Positions 45,136-56,963 of a DNA stretch of 64,000 nt are shown one piece after another. The stretch is from Lentinus brumalis. Taxonomy: Eukaryota; Basidiomycota; Agaricomycetes; Polyporales; Polyporaceae. The stretch spans positions 92,345-156,344 of the forward strand of contig MARA01000063.1 in NCBI GenBank assembly GCA_001792895.1, written 5' to 3'. The translations under genes and the position numbers were made by a program. The first letter of the stretch is position 1. Each line of letters opens with the position of its first letter. Below the pieces are notes generated by a model. That model had not been told where the DNA came from, made no database searches, and was given only the letters and a program-made list of their open reading frames with translations.

Positions 45136-46541
45136 ATGCCTATCCCTCTCATCCACGCACCTCAGTCTCCACCGTTATCTCGCTTCGGCAACACTCCGAC
45201 AAGCCCTGGCGCTCTTGAGCGCTGCCAGCAAGACGCCATGGACTACGCTGACGACTACGGCGACGCAACCATCTCCGACAATTCGACGTTGTTCGGCACC
45301 ACGCCCGCTGAGCAGACAGAACTTGCCTACGTCGAGCCCATCGACGGAAGACGGGCCTCGAGGAACCCTAACGGCGGTGTCAATCAACTCGTCCCCGCCG
45401 CCATGGTCGTGAGCGACCCCGCGACCCCTTCTCCTCGGACACCGAGAGCCACACCGCTACGACCTCACAACGGCATGCGGTTTGCGACCCCGCCTACGCC
45501 CATCACCTTCACCCTCACCTTCACCATGGACGGGGACGGCGCCTTCTCCGCGCTCGGCCCGCAGCGCACAGCCCATACGCCCGCGCGCACCGCCTACACA
45601 CCGTACGGTCGCTCGTCCGCCCCTAGTTCCGAAGGCGGCACGATGAAGACGCACGGCGCTCGCGGGACAGATGTCATGCGCCCCCTTGCAGATCCACCTA
45701 TTATCCCGGCCGACCTCCCGCCACTCTGCGCAACTATCTGGGCCGTCACAGAAGCCCTCGCGTCCGCCTGCGCTCTTTGCCTCGCCAAAAAAAACGGCGG
45801 ACACACCGCGCATATCACGCCCCGGTGTCCCTGCACCCCGCAGGCTTACTACGTTGACAAATCTTTTATCGCTTTTAGGGCTGCCTCCAGGCCGGGTACG
45901 GGCTACTGCCACGGGTGCTGGCTCCCGCAGGTCAGACCTTATGCACCCAGTACTTTCCGACCCCCTCGCTGACTTCTTTCGTTCTCGTTCAGCAAAAGTA
46001 CACCAAAGGCGGCATTCATGGCGCCGCCGCCCAGGGCTCCCGCCGCGATTGCCCGTACGAGCATACGGTCAAACCCACCTTGTGGGCTCTGTCCCAGGAC
46101 GAGGCGGCCTTGGCACGCTTTCTCGATGACGTCCAAGCACCCTCGAGCACCTTTTCGTCCAAAGATTTCTTGATGAAGACCGAGGAGGATATGGCGTTCC
46201 CCATGGGACTTCGGGCGTATTTATGGGCGCTGGAGGACTCCGGGAAGTATCCTGAGCTCGCCGGGGCCTGGAAGGCCCCCACCCTATGTCAGTGCACACT
46301 CTATCTCGCTCGGACATTCGCCCACGCTTACGTTCCAAACAGCAGGTCGTTTCCGTTAGGCCTATCTGTCATCCTCGTCGCAGACCGTATTTCCTCCACC
46401 ATCCCCCCCGTTGCCCCGCCCTCCGCATATCCCGCGTCCGCCTCGGTGCTCCTGGCCGGCTTCGGATCGGCCTTTCTTGCTCGCATGTATGTACGATATA
46501 CCGTCGCCGTAACAGTGTTCCATCCCGTGCTGTACCCATAA
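45136..46541 (+). CDS. Standalone TLH C-terminal-like zinc-domain protein
   Basis: Two exons, 45136-45930 and 45993-46541 (448 codons with stop), joined by a 62-bp GT-AG intron. The first 190 residues are Thr/Pro-rich and disordered. From residue 200 the sequence follows the C-terminal region of the TLH helicase: ACALCLAKKNGGHTAHI against SCASCYVLGQRDFSAHT, then GTGYCHGCWLPQ against GICWHCTLPQ. In both genes an intron follows immediately after that LPQ motif, and then a Cys-containing DCPY/DAQC segment and a helix follow. The helicase core itself is absent and no helicase motifs occur upstream. It is either a decayed TLH whose core was deleted or an independent zinc-binding gene. The ATG and continuous frame favour a functional gene. 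The last 80 residues run into a local duplication and may not be genuine. Confidence 0.55.
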
Positions 46542-46690
46542 TGTCCACCTCCTGTCCCTCCCTCCGCGTGTCCTGTCCGCCTCGCGTGTTCCTTATCGGC
46601 TTCGGATCCGTCTTTCTTGGTCGCACGTGTTTACGATATACCGTTGTCGTAATAGTCGTACATCCCCTCCCGTGCTGTACAACCCCGATC
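46420..46690 (+). repeat. Two diverged 140-bp tandem units
   Basis: GGCTTCGGATC(G/C) occurs at 46458 and 46598, and each copy is followed by TACGATATACCG and CCCGTGCTGTAC. The units have diverged by several substitutions. Confidence 0.75.
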
Positions 46691-47909
46691 TTGTGGTGCC
46701 CCTGCTTCTGCGCGCGTCGCGTTCGCCTCTTACATCACACATGTCAGATCTCGAGCATCTGTTCCAATACAAAGGGTTGTGCGACATCGCGCTTCGCGCC
46801 TCGTCTCGTCATCATCCTTGTTACATACTCCATCAGTAATCTCCCAGATATCCGCACGTCTGCGCGCTGCCGGTTCAGACAGCCAGAACGTCAGACATCT
46901 CGATGCCCAGAATTTATTGACGAGATGCACTGCTGATACTACATGAAGCTACGCTAGTGTCTCGTGTGAGTGATGATCAGGGTACCAGTTCAAGTAGTAC
47001 CGATTGAATGCGTCCAGGCAGCAACACCAGGGATGGAAATGCGCGAACTATCGAGCTGATGGGGATCACGTCCATTACACGTTGTCCGACATACTGAAGA
47101 TCCGCACGATCGGCATTCCTGCAACCGGGCCCGGCTCGTGAAGATCCTGAACCAACCATTTCAACGAGGGCGCATTTCTTCATCACGCCTCGCGCTCGTA
47201 TGTGAAGAAGCTGCGGACGCGGGCTGCAGTCTCAGCGTGCACGCCAACAACGCCCCCGTAAGTTCTCGCGAATACAGCGTTGCACCACGGATACTCGCCC
47301 CACCAGAGTGCATGCCACAAGACCCACAGACCACCGCGGTTGCGCAGAATGTTGCAGATGCGATGTGGTACACAGTAATGCGATCGCCAGTCCAGACGCA
47401 CGGGCCTGGTCCGTCGTTAGGGACAATGTCGTTCTGAGCGCACAGTGGCAGCAGTCGCCAGCTCTGGTAACGTCGCAACGTGACGCTCGCGTCGTCGGCC
47501 TCAGGTCTCCAGACGTCGCGCACTTGATGGCGGTAATGGAAGGACCGGGCCAGTCCCCCCGAGCGGCATCCACCTTTCAGGCAGAATTCCCCGGGATCCC
47601 GCGTCGGTCTTGACGCCAAACCTGCGGCGTTGTGTCCTCGTCGTCAGCATCGTATGCAGTGTCGACCAAAACCGCCCTCGGTGCCAACGCATCGACTTCA
47701 ACTGCACACGAGGACATCCGCATGCAACCTAGCCACCGCAGGACCAAGGCAGCGGTCGGCACCAGGAGGCGTGTTGTGCAGACTTGCCGAGCGGAGTAGC
47801 ACTAACCGGGGCGGACCGACGGTGCCTTTCTCACATCATCCCGAGACAAACGTGATGAGGAGCGAGCTTGGCGTGCGCTTTGTGCAGATGCTGATGGACC
47901 CGGGGCTCC
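46691..47909. other. No supportable gene
   Basis: A - strand frame (47619-47161) has no motif or splice support. From about 47620 the sequence carries scattered short matches to the repeat family (GCATCGACTTCAACTGCAC). Confidence 0.35.
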
Positions 47910-49170
47910 GCCAACCCACGGCTGCCGCCCCAGGTCACCCAAGGCAAGCAGACGTCCTGCACCTCACGGTGCGAGTCGACGTGCCACGCAAAGGCGTTGG
48001 AGTTCCCTGCGCGCTGCCAGGTAACCCACAGCAGACGCGACTGGGACACGTCTCGCAACGCTGGCTCCGAGCACATTGCGTCGCGTCCGACTGTCATTCC
48101 GCCAGTCGCTCTCGTAGCGGCTGCGACTGCACGCGGGGAAATCCGCGCACAATCTAGCCACAGCTACACGCAGAGACGGCGGAGACACTCGGGCAACGGT
48201 GTTGAGTCGTCCAGGCTTTGGTACTGACCGGATCCTTGAGTGACCATGCAGCGCAGCCGTGACGTTGCCCGCTGCCACCCGTCCCCGAACTCCGCGCCCG
48301 GACATCGACTGCAAGCGGGGCAATCCGCGCGCAATCTAGTCATAGCGGGGCCGAGACGGAGAATTTGGACGTGCGAACGTTTGCGACGGATCTTGAGGAC
48401 CATGCCTTGCGAGGACGCACCAGACCGTTGGCGGGGAGCCGCAGAGGATAAGGCCTAAGGCTTGAAGCTTGACGGTTGAGGGTTGAAGCTCGAGGGTTGA
48501 CGTTGAAGCTTGGAACGTTGAGTCCCCGCGTTGATCGACGTAACCACGGATGTCGCTGCGACCCGTCCCCGAACTCAGCGCCCGGACATCGACTGCACGC
48601 GGGGCAATCCGCACGCAATCTAGTCATAGCGGGGCCGAGACGGAGAATTTGGACGTGCGAACGTTTGCGACGGATCTTGAGGACCATGCCTTGCGAGGAC
48701 GCACCAGACCGTTGGCGGGGAGCCGCAGAGGATAAGGCCTAAGGCTTGAAGCTTGACCGTTGAGAGTTGAAGCTCGAGGGTCGACGTTGAAGCTTGGAAC
48801 GTTGAGTCACCGCGTTGATCGACGTAACCACGGATGTCGCTGCGACCCGTCCCCGAACTCAGCGCACGGACATCGACTGCACGCGGGGCAATCCGCACGC
48901 AATCTAGTCATAGCGGGGCTGAGACGGACGACTTGGCCACGCGAACCATCGCCGCACGCTTGCAAAATTGAGGATGGTTGGCGGGAGGGAGAAGGGAGTG
49001 ACGCTGGCAGACACGTTCTGCACGTCCCGGGTTGATCCGAAGCCACCCGCAACTCCCACGGGGGGGCATGGCCCGGTCATGGCCCGGTCATGGCCCGGTC
49101 ATGGCCCGACCATGGCCCGACCATGGCTCCAGCATTCACACTTGGTTATCGTCCACGCGTGGCTGATTTC
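47910..49170 (+). repeat. Subtelomeric repeat, copy D
   Basis: Full-length-like copy: leading block, 284-bp modules with anchors at 48280, 48564 and 48848, terminal block and an 11-bp CCATGGCCCGA minisatellite (49064-49130), followed by the same 40-bp flank as copy B. One module junction near 48210 lacks a stretch (GGGTTGTTGAGTACT) present in copies A-C; copy E shows the same deletion, so D and E are closest relatives at that site. Confidence 0.9.
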
Positions 49171-49887
49171 CCGGCGCCTCCCTGGCGTGCAGCATGACTC
49201 GTTCTCGCTCAACACTGTGAAGTCCACGTTAATCCATCTCCTACAGATGTTGTTCGACTACGATTTCCTCCCCAAGAATGCATACCGGCTCGTCCAGAGT
49301 GGCACGATCTACCAACGGGTGAGCCTCGTGCACCGTCGCGCCTCGTTACCTCCTTGAAAGCATGAGCTCATGACTTCCCTGCCGTACTAGTAGCAAGTCT
49401 TAAGAATGGCAGCGCGGTTTGCAGCGAGCCGCCAGCGGCTTATAACCAGTTCCTGCGCACACCCAGATGGAGAGGTCGACAGGCGCCGTGAGGAAGCAAG
49501 CCCAGCAGTTCACCGCCGAAAGCCCTGTTGGACGACAACGAGGAGGACTACCGAAAACGTATACATTCCCTGCCGCAATCAACGCAATTGTATTACCTCT
49601 CTGTGCACGTCTCGATATCCTCCGGCAGACCGAAAGCTCTGCACGGCACGAGCAGGACAAATGTCTGCGGAGGGTTTGGCAACGTGGGCGTCTACCAAAC
49701 TCCTTCCGCCGACAGACACTGAGCCGAATTAGCTGAGCACCCGTCCGGCCCCATGTCGTCATCGACCGTGTCGCTCGGATAACGACCCACCCTTGCCCAA
49801 CACCCCTTTCTTCCGTACCACCATCTACCCATCAAGCTCACCGTCTCGGACAGCGTTGCCCGCAGGGTCGCATTTCCCCCACCGTCC
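49171..49887. other. Upstream region of the PIF1-like gene
   Basis: Short frames only. Presumably contains the promoter and 5' leader of the helicase gene. Confidence 0.4.
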
Positions 49888-52028
49888 ATGCCTGAGATGC
49901 TGCCGCTCCCTCCCAGAGGAAAACGCCAGCGCAAGGACTCTGTACATGGACCCGGCCGCGCTCTCAAGGCTGCCCGGATGTCGTCGCCGGTCCCACTGCC
50001 CTCCGCAACGCAAGCTGACAAAGAGCGGTTGCATCAGCTGGGCTACTACAGCCTTCACCAGGCCCAGCGGCAAGCGTTCTCTTACGCCGTGAACAAACGG
50101 CAATCGATTGCGCTCCTCGGGCCTGCAGGTGAGCTTTGTCGGTCAGTCGCGGCGCGGTGCAGCCTTAGTAAGTATATCCCGCAGGATCCGGCAAGTCCTA
50201 CCTCCTGCGTACCATATGCAAAGCGCTGCAGACGGTGTCCGGAGGACAAGAGGAGGACGTCGCCATCACGGCGTTGACCGGTTCCGCTGCTGCAAACCTG
50301 GGCGGTATGTCTCCTGACTTGGCACCTTCCGTTCGCCCTGACGCCTCGTTCAGGCCGCACTGTACACTCCTGGAGCGGGATACCAATTCCACTCCCCACC
50401 GCCACCCAAACCATTCTTGCACACGTGCGACGGCGGGACTCTACTCTCGCCAGGTGGAAATACACGAAGGTCCTCGTTATCGACGAAGGTCTGTATCACC
50501 CTCCATCAACCCAGGTGTCCGCTAACGCTCCGGCACTGCAAGCATCGATGATGAACGACGGCCTGTTCACAGTGCTAAGCGAGGTCGCACAAGTCTTGCG
50601 ACACGATGGGCGTCCATTCGGAGGCATGCAGGTCCGCTATTCCCTTCTGCTCCTGATCCATCGTATGCGCAGAATTCGCTCATGTGTGTCACAGGTCATT
50701 CTTTGTGGAGACTTTCTGCAGTTGCCCCCTGTTCACAAAGACAAGGCGGCGCCGCTTACGTATATTTTTGACTGCAGTACATGGACGGCCAGCATCCAGC
50801 GGATTTGCGTCCTCCAGTCGAACATGAGGCAGGCCGAGGACGGTAAGTCCTATCCTCTTTCCAAGCACGCTTGCACACACTCCCCTGACGCGACTGCTAG
50901 AGGAGCTCTCCTACCATCTCCGGCTGGTCCGCGAGGGCGCCTGTAAGTCTGAGACGACCGCGTTCTTTGACTCCCTCCGCAGGCCGCTCCCAGTTCCCCA
51001 TGGCGTCGTCGTCGTCACCCTTGTTGCCAAGAACAAGCAGGCTCAGAGCATCAACCGGAAAGCGATAGAATCCCTCCTCGGGCAACGCTACCGATACCTT
51101 GCGCACGATCCGCCAAAACCGACAGAAGTGCGACCAGCAGACGGGGCCGGTCGCGAAGAGACGGTTATCCCAGTCGCGTCGGACATCACCCTGGTCACTG
51201 GCGCCCAGGTCATGCTCGTGCATAATGTCGACCTCGACATGGGCCTGGCGAACGGTACTCCCGGCTGCATCGTGGGCTTTCATCGCGCAAGCAGCACCGC
51301 AGATGGCTTCATGGCGTGGCAGGAAGTCGCGGGCCTCCCTTCCGACGCCCCGCTCCCTGCGGCGGCTGGCGCGCACCCTGTGTCCATCGGCATCAGCCCC
51401 TCTCACATCGGCGACCCGAACACTCTTCACCGGCACTTTCAGAGGATCGACCCCCATTCGGAGCCCTTGTGGCCCCTGGTCGACTTCACCACACCCCATG
51501 GAGTCAAGCGCATATTGGTGGCACCGATTCAGTTCGAGGCCAAGAACTGCGAGGGGACGGTCGTCGATATACGTGTTCAGGTGAGTCCAGCCCGCCCCGG
51601 CTTGCCTCACGTTGGGCCTGAGCCTCACGGGCGTTTCAGTTGCCACTCATCCTCGCATGGGCCATCACCATACACAAGTCCCAAGGGAAGACGATTCCAT
51701 ACGTGAAGGTTATCATGGACGGCCTGTTCTGCGCCGGTATGTCCCGCTTCCGCATGGCCACAGCCTGACCTAACGGGCTCCGGCTCCAGGGCAGGCCTAC
51801 GTCGCCCTCTCGCGCGTACCCCACCGTAACAGGCTGCAAGTCGTAGGACGCGTAACGAAGATGAGCGTAAGTCCTAATCACCCCTCTGCGGCACGCGGCA
51901 ACTTACAAAGGCCGCGTCAGGTGCAAACCGATTCCCATGTCATGAGGTGGCTGAGAACCATCTCTGCAGACATGAGCGTCGTCGTGTGCAAGTCCGCCAC
52001 CCGATCCTCTTCGCTGAGCTCGCAGTAG
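49888..52028 (+). CDS. PIF1-like DNA helicase
   Basis: Nine exons: 49888-50128, 50185-50304, 50354-50488, 50543-50631, 50695-50842, 50901-51580, 51640-51736, 51790-51866 and 51921-52028; 564 residues. After a Lys/Arg-rich start the motifs come in SF1B order: Q-like QRQAF, motif I GPAGSGKS (split by intron 1), motif Ia ITALTGSAA, HSWSGI, motif II VLVIDEASM, motif III ILCGDFLQLPPV, the late motif WAITIHKSQGKT and motif VI YVALSRV. PIF1 enzymes unwind DNA 5' to 3', remove telomerase from ends and resolve G-quadruplexes. No Helitron Rep/HUH domain is present, the protein is short, and it has its own intron structure, so this is not the helicase half of a Helitron. It is distinct from a housekeeping PIF1 in lacking a long N-terminal domain. 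Next gene: the JmjC protein 1 kb downstream on the same strand. Confidence 0.88.
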
Positions 52029-53038
52029 GGTTGACAGGATCCCCGCTCATACAGCCCGTCATCGTTTACTATTTCTTGCAGTGGAAAATCCGCGCCTGCG
52101 TTGTATACGTTGCAGTTTCATCGGGTCACATCGCTTCACCCGTGCTTTTGTTGGTTCGCTTGCCTGTTGAGTTCAGTCCTGCCTTTGCCATTCGGCATGC
52201 GCCGCGGCGTGTTCTTGTGTTGCAGTCACCTCCCGTCCTTCTGACCATTTCCATTGCATCGCGGCTTCGCATTGATTCGCCTATCTGTTGTATTGGCAGC
52301 CCCTAAACCCGTCACGGCTTACATGTCCTTTTCCGTGTGCTAGCGGTAGACCCGCTCCCGTTCTTTAAACAGTCCGACTTGATCATCCTCCGCCGCTGCC
52401 CTTGTTTACGTTGCATCCCCACTTTGTCGTGTCTTTCCCACACCAGATTCCAGTAGCCTTGTTGGTTTGTGTTCCGCATCGCAGCCGTTTGCTATCATTA
52501 TCGCCATGTCGCCTGTATTGAACAATACCGCCTCGCCTTGAGTCGCGTTCCTATCCGGCAGCAGTGTGCCGCCTATAGGGCGTTCTGAAAATGCATGTCT
52601 GCTGCCCCTCGGCAGCCGATTCGCGAACATAGCGACGCTATCGGTCGCGCTGAGTTCCCCTGCTACTGGCGCGGAGACGGCACCTCAGGCCTCAGGGTTA
52701 GGGTATTGACGGGCCGGGGCCCGGCCAAGGGCGGGAGTCGGCGGCATCGCGGCCCGGTCGCATCTCGACGCGCGGCATCTCAGCGGTGCCCGTTACTGTA
52801 CCGCTCTTCCACATCGCTCTCCCACATTGCGCCATGCGGACGTTACGTGGACCTGCACCCGTGGTTCTATGTCTGTAGCTGAATGACTTCCTGCGTCTGT
52901 TCCGCTAACGAACCCCGCACTCCCAGCCTCCAAGGACCGTGACTTCTTGCAGGGTCAAGCCGCAAGCACGATCGTGCAAGGGATGACCCTGACGGTACCC
53001 CGAACACACCCGACTTCGATCCTTCGTCGCAGTACAGA
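52029..53038. other. No supportable gene
   Basis: No coding feature. One isolated GGGTTAGGGT occurs near 52697, too short to count as an interstitial telomere array. Confidence 0.45.
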
Positions 53039-55479
53039 ATGGCCGCTGGTAACCAGCAGCGCGCTCAGGTTGCTGTTTGGGCCAAGGGCGGGCCGCCAAC
53101 AACCATCGACGTTGGCGAGATTGGCGATGTCTGGGTGTCCGTCCCGGAAGGCTCGCCTGCCACCCTCCACATCAAAGACGGCAACGGTTGGGTTCTCAGC
53201 CCATCATCGCTGCTGGAAGAAGGTCAGCACCGCATCAAGTATCCGCGTGCGGACGCCGGTTCTCTCTCGACGCGCCAGCTGACGCTGGACCACGGGCTTT
53301 TGCAATGGGAGTGCAAGAGCCAGTGCAACATCCGTCGCAAGCTCATGCGAACACACGGCATCCAAGCCGATAACGACTACCTCCTCCGCGTTCTCTACAC
53401 AGCGGCGGAGAGAGCAGTTGACGGCCGCCCTCCCACCGACGATCCTGCCCCATGTTCGAACTACGCGACCTGTTCCGTGCCCCGTAAAACAACGCCAGAT
53501 GTGGATGCAATCCAGGTGCTCATTGCGATGACCAGAAGGTACGTAATACGCTCGGAACGGCTCCCGCATCCCTCTGACTGCCTGGTCCAGCTCTGAGCCG
53601 CGCAATACTCGTTCAGATTGCGATCCGGCCCCTTCAAATCTGGCGAGCCAACATGCCAGGTTCGACACTCACTTACTACCCACACAGTTCGCTCAGGATC
53701 ACTCTCTCAGCGACGCTCAACATGCCATCTGGTGGGACAGAGTGGCGACGGCCATGCCCTTTCCGGCAGAAAACGAAGGCGACGCTGAGGCAAGCTATCG
53801 GTACTATCATCGGGCGCATGCGTACTCACGTCGGTCTCACTCAAGCCGAGGGATCTCATATGGATGCGCTGGGCTGCAAAGCTGTCCAAAGACGCCACCC
53901 AGAGCCCTGAACCTGGCGTCGATCCTCCGGTGCATGTCCTGGAGCTCCCGCAGCAGACCTTACAAGGACAAGCCGCTCGGGACGTGCTTGATCTCATCGA
54001 GGACACCCTTAGCAGCGGTCGCTGCGTCTACGTCAGGCCTTGGCAAGACGACGCGGGCATTGGCTGGGACCGCGACAGCCTGGCTCATTTGATGGGCTCC
54101 CTACACGTCCGGGCTGGCTGGCACGGTATGCACGTCCTAGCCCTCAACCCGGTTTCTTCTCGTTAAGTGTACCGCCTAGATGCGCGCCTTCGCAGGCAAG
54201 GGTTCCGCGACAATCCTGATGGCGGGCAGGTGGACACCGGGGTGTCGGGCACTGTCATCGAGTTCCTGGCGGCCGCGGAAACACCTGGCAGTTGCATCAA
54301 TCTCATGAACATACCCTTGCACCATGGCCCCTCGGAACCGTGGTTCATCTCGTGAGTAGTTGCCACCTCTTACGAGCTCAGGGCTGAATTTTTGGCATCA
54401 GTCGCATCGCCAGCGACACGAGCGCGTTGCGCAGCACAGACTGGCTCACGCAGGACTCCTCTTTCCTCGCAGATCACAACCGATTCAAGGCCTGGGCGCT
54501 CGCGACCACGGCTCGATATTTCACCGATATTCACCACGACGCCAATGGTGCAGCCACGTGGGTATACGTCAGTAGTGGGGCAAAGATATGGATTCTATTC
54601 ACCCCAAAACACCGCGAGGATGACCGCCTCATGGCTGCTATCGGCAAGATTGTCAACATAGACCCACGCGACGATCCGATGCCGTTAGAGGAGCATTTTC
54701 ACATTACGGCCATCCTTCTGGAACCCGGTTGTGTGTTGTAAGTATTGACGGCCACTGATCCCGACGGCTACTCACGCGCCCACTCCCAGCATACAGCCTC
54801 CCGGCCAATTTCATGCAGTCTACACCCCGATAAACACGATCATCCACGGTGGTCACCTGTTACTGTACAAGACAATGCACCAGACCCTGTTTACGCGCCG
54901 TGTGGAGTACTTAAGCGACCGTATCGCAACCAATGCCGGTCACCCGGCCGTAGACCGCTTGCTGGCGTTAATGGTCCTGAGCTTGCGGTTCAAGCCAGGG
55001 GAACGCTGTACGTCCAGGCAATCCCTTTGGTCCACACCCGCGACTGACGAACCACAGTCCCGTTAACAGCCCTACGGTCCCTCGCTGAGCTCATCCTTTT
55101 TGGAGGAGAGTCGCTCTACGCATCACAAGTGGCCCAAGGTCCCATCATCAAGAAGAGGAAACGGGCTGGGGACCCTCCTGACGTTGTTGTGAATCACGCC
55201 GCAGCCTACGCCACCCTCCAACAACTCGCGTCTCTCCATCCCGACCTTCAAAGTGAGGAACCCGTTATGCTCCCATGGGCGTTGCCCAACGACAGCCCTA
55301 TGATCACGATCCCCAAACTTGACGCGGCATTCGATGACAAGCGGGGTGCCGCTGACATGAAAAAGGCACGCACGCAGCGCAAGGATGCTATGCTCCAGTA
55401 CCTGCAATCCCAGAGCCACCACTTCAGGTGGCGCACTGGCACGGGCGGCACCACGTCGTCTGCAGGCCCATCGCTGTGA
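53039..55479 (+). CDS. JmjC-domain protein
   Basis: ATG at 53039. Exons: 53039-53538, 53617-53659, 53688 to about 53820, about 53880-54125, 54168-54351, 54412-54737, 54790-55007 and 55058-55479. The N-terminal half has no named domain. The JmjC fold is visible in exons 6-7: an HxD metal pair (His 54532-54534, Asp 54538-54540; context DIHHDANGAATWVYV), GAKIWILFTPK, LEPGCV and, across the next intron, PPGQFHAVYTP with the third ligand His at 54812-54814, then HGGHLLLY. The C-terminus has a basic patch (KKRKRAGD). JmjC enzymes use Fe(II), O2 and 2-oxoglutarate, classically to demethylate histone lysines. The substrate is unknown here, and there are no PHD, Tudor or JmjN modules. The 3' part of exon 3 is the only uncertain joint. 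Confidence 0.8.
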
Positions 55480-55976
55480 CTCCCCGTCGAATGCCAGCAC
55501 CGCGGTGCGACCCTTGTGCCGTAGCTATGTTCGAACGGATAAATCTCAGTTGTCACTGCAACCGCACAGGAATCATGCCCGCCCTGATAGTCGGCCTCCT
55601 GCAGACTAGCTCCACGGGGCCACCGCTCTGTCAAAGCTTACAACAGGTAGGAATTTCCCAACAACATACAACAAGTCTAAGTACAGCGCCTCGCACGGCA
55701 GGCATGCAGTCCACCCGTGTCCGGGAATAGTACACCACGGGACGAGGCCAGGATGGGACGAAAGTAACACACAACTGGAGAAATTCCCTTCGAACTCGGG
55801 CTGCCGGTGTACACCTCGCTATCGCCGGATCCCGACGCTCAGGGACGAGAACCGCAGCGAAAGACTGTACGCAGGCTGCGCTGGCCGGCGGGGCCGCCCA
55901 GAGCGCACCCGGACGTACACAGGCACGGCGCATTCATCGACAGGCGGTTTTCCACGGATTGCCCTTCGCGGCACGG
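55480..55976. other. Intergenic between convergent genes
   Basis: No coding feature. Separates the + strand JmjC gene from the - strand ORF. Confidence 0.45.
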
Positions 55977-56963
55977 TCAGGGCAGGGCGTCACCGGTGGG
56001 ACCCCACTTGCCGACAGGCCGTTTGGCGCGCCCTGTGTGAGCGGCCTTTCCGATTGCGTCGTAGTCTGCTGGGAAGCGGGGGGCGTCTGTTTGGAAGGTT
56101 TGGAGGAGGTAGCGTACGCCTTCAACGCGGCGCAAGGTAGGGTCGTCCTGATACTGCACCACCACCTGTCGATACCGTCGCGACGCATACATGTCGTTCT
56201 CAGTCACGGCCCAATGACGCAGGTTATGCGCCTGCACGGCGGTGGCGAAGGTAAGGGTGCTCCACCGGCCCGAAGGAAGCCGTGTGTCTTGGTGAAGGTC
56301 GCGCGCAGGACGCTTCCGTCGTTGCATCTTCCCAACCCGATGATCCTCTTTCGCCTCCGCGTGCAGGCCGATGACCTCCTTATGAAAGGCGAGGAAATCG
56401 TCGCGGACCAGCTGGAGATTCGGAGTCTTCGAAGGCGAGTTTTCCTGGAAACCCGGGGATGAATATTGCTGGTACCAAGGGGAATGAGGATGACCCGCCA
56501 TGGAAGGGTCTGCAGTCCCTCCGCGCGATTCCAGAGAGGAGAACGTGAGATCTGCGGAGAACACCGCAGCGGTGGCCAATATGATCTCAACGTCAGAGTC
56601 GGACTCGACGTCTGAGCGGGCCTCATCGGACCCCGCACGGTCGGACAGCGCGACCTCTTCCGGGCGCTGAGAGGGCTGCGAAGTGGAAGAGAGTGCATTT
56701 AGTGCCGCATCACGCACGGCACCGACGACCGCCTCGCCTGGCGATGGTTCGTGCTGGAGGCACTCCCCCTGAGAGTGTGCCTTGATCACAGGCTCGACGG
56801 GCTGGGGGCTCTCCAGGCTTCGGTTGCGTTCGAGGGCGTCGGTCGGCACAGAAGGCGTGCTACACTGTGCCTGTGACGGAGGCGTTGAGTTCACGCTCGT
56901 GGAGGGGCGTTGCACGGAGGTCTCGAGGACCCCTGCTTGCTGACGACAGGGCTGTGGGTCCAT
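55977..56963 (-). CDS. Uncharacterised acidic/disordered protein
   Basis: Uninterrupted frame, 328 residues from the ATG at 56963 (MDPQPCRQQAGVLET) to the stop at 55979-55977. The first 150 residues are Ser/Pro/Glu-rich and disordered, with an acidic patch SDVESDSDVEIIL. The second half is more ordered, with a basic helix (VGKMQRRKRPARD) and a C-terminal segment YRQVVVQYQDDPTLRRVEGVRY. No family is recognised. An open frame of this length on one strand with coherent composition supports a gene, although an overlapping - strand frame (56698-56204) exists. Possibly the terminal exon of a longer gene. Confidence 0.45.
   Translation of the reverse strand: MDPQPCRQQAGVLETSVQRPSTSVNSTPPSQAQCSTPSVPTDALERNRSLESPQPVEPVIKAHSQGECLQHEPSPGEAVVGAVRDAALNALSSTSQPSQRPEEVALSDRAGSDEARSDVESDSDVEIILATAAVFSADLTFSSLESRGGTADPSMAGHPHSPWYQQYSSPGFQENSPSKTPNLQLVRDDFLAFHKEVIGLHAEAKEDHRVGKMQRRKRPARDLHQDTRLPSGRWSTLTFATAVQAHNLRHWAVTENDMYASRRYRQVVVQYQDDPTLRRVEGVRYLLQTFQTDAPRFPADYDAIGKAAHTGRAKRPVGKWGPTGDALP

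Noticed and set aside
52690..52705. Interstitial telomere sequence
   Set aside because: Only about one and a half units (GGGTTAGGGT), expected by chance.
49888..55479. A Helitron (helicase plus flanking genes)
   Set aside because: No HUH/Rep domain, no CTRR hairpin end seen, and the helicase is short with its own introns.
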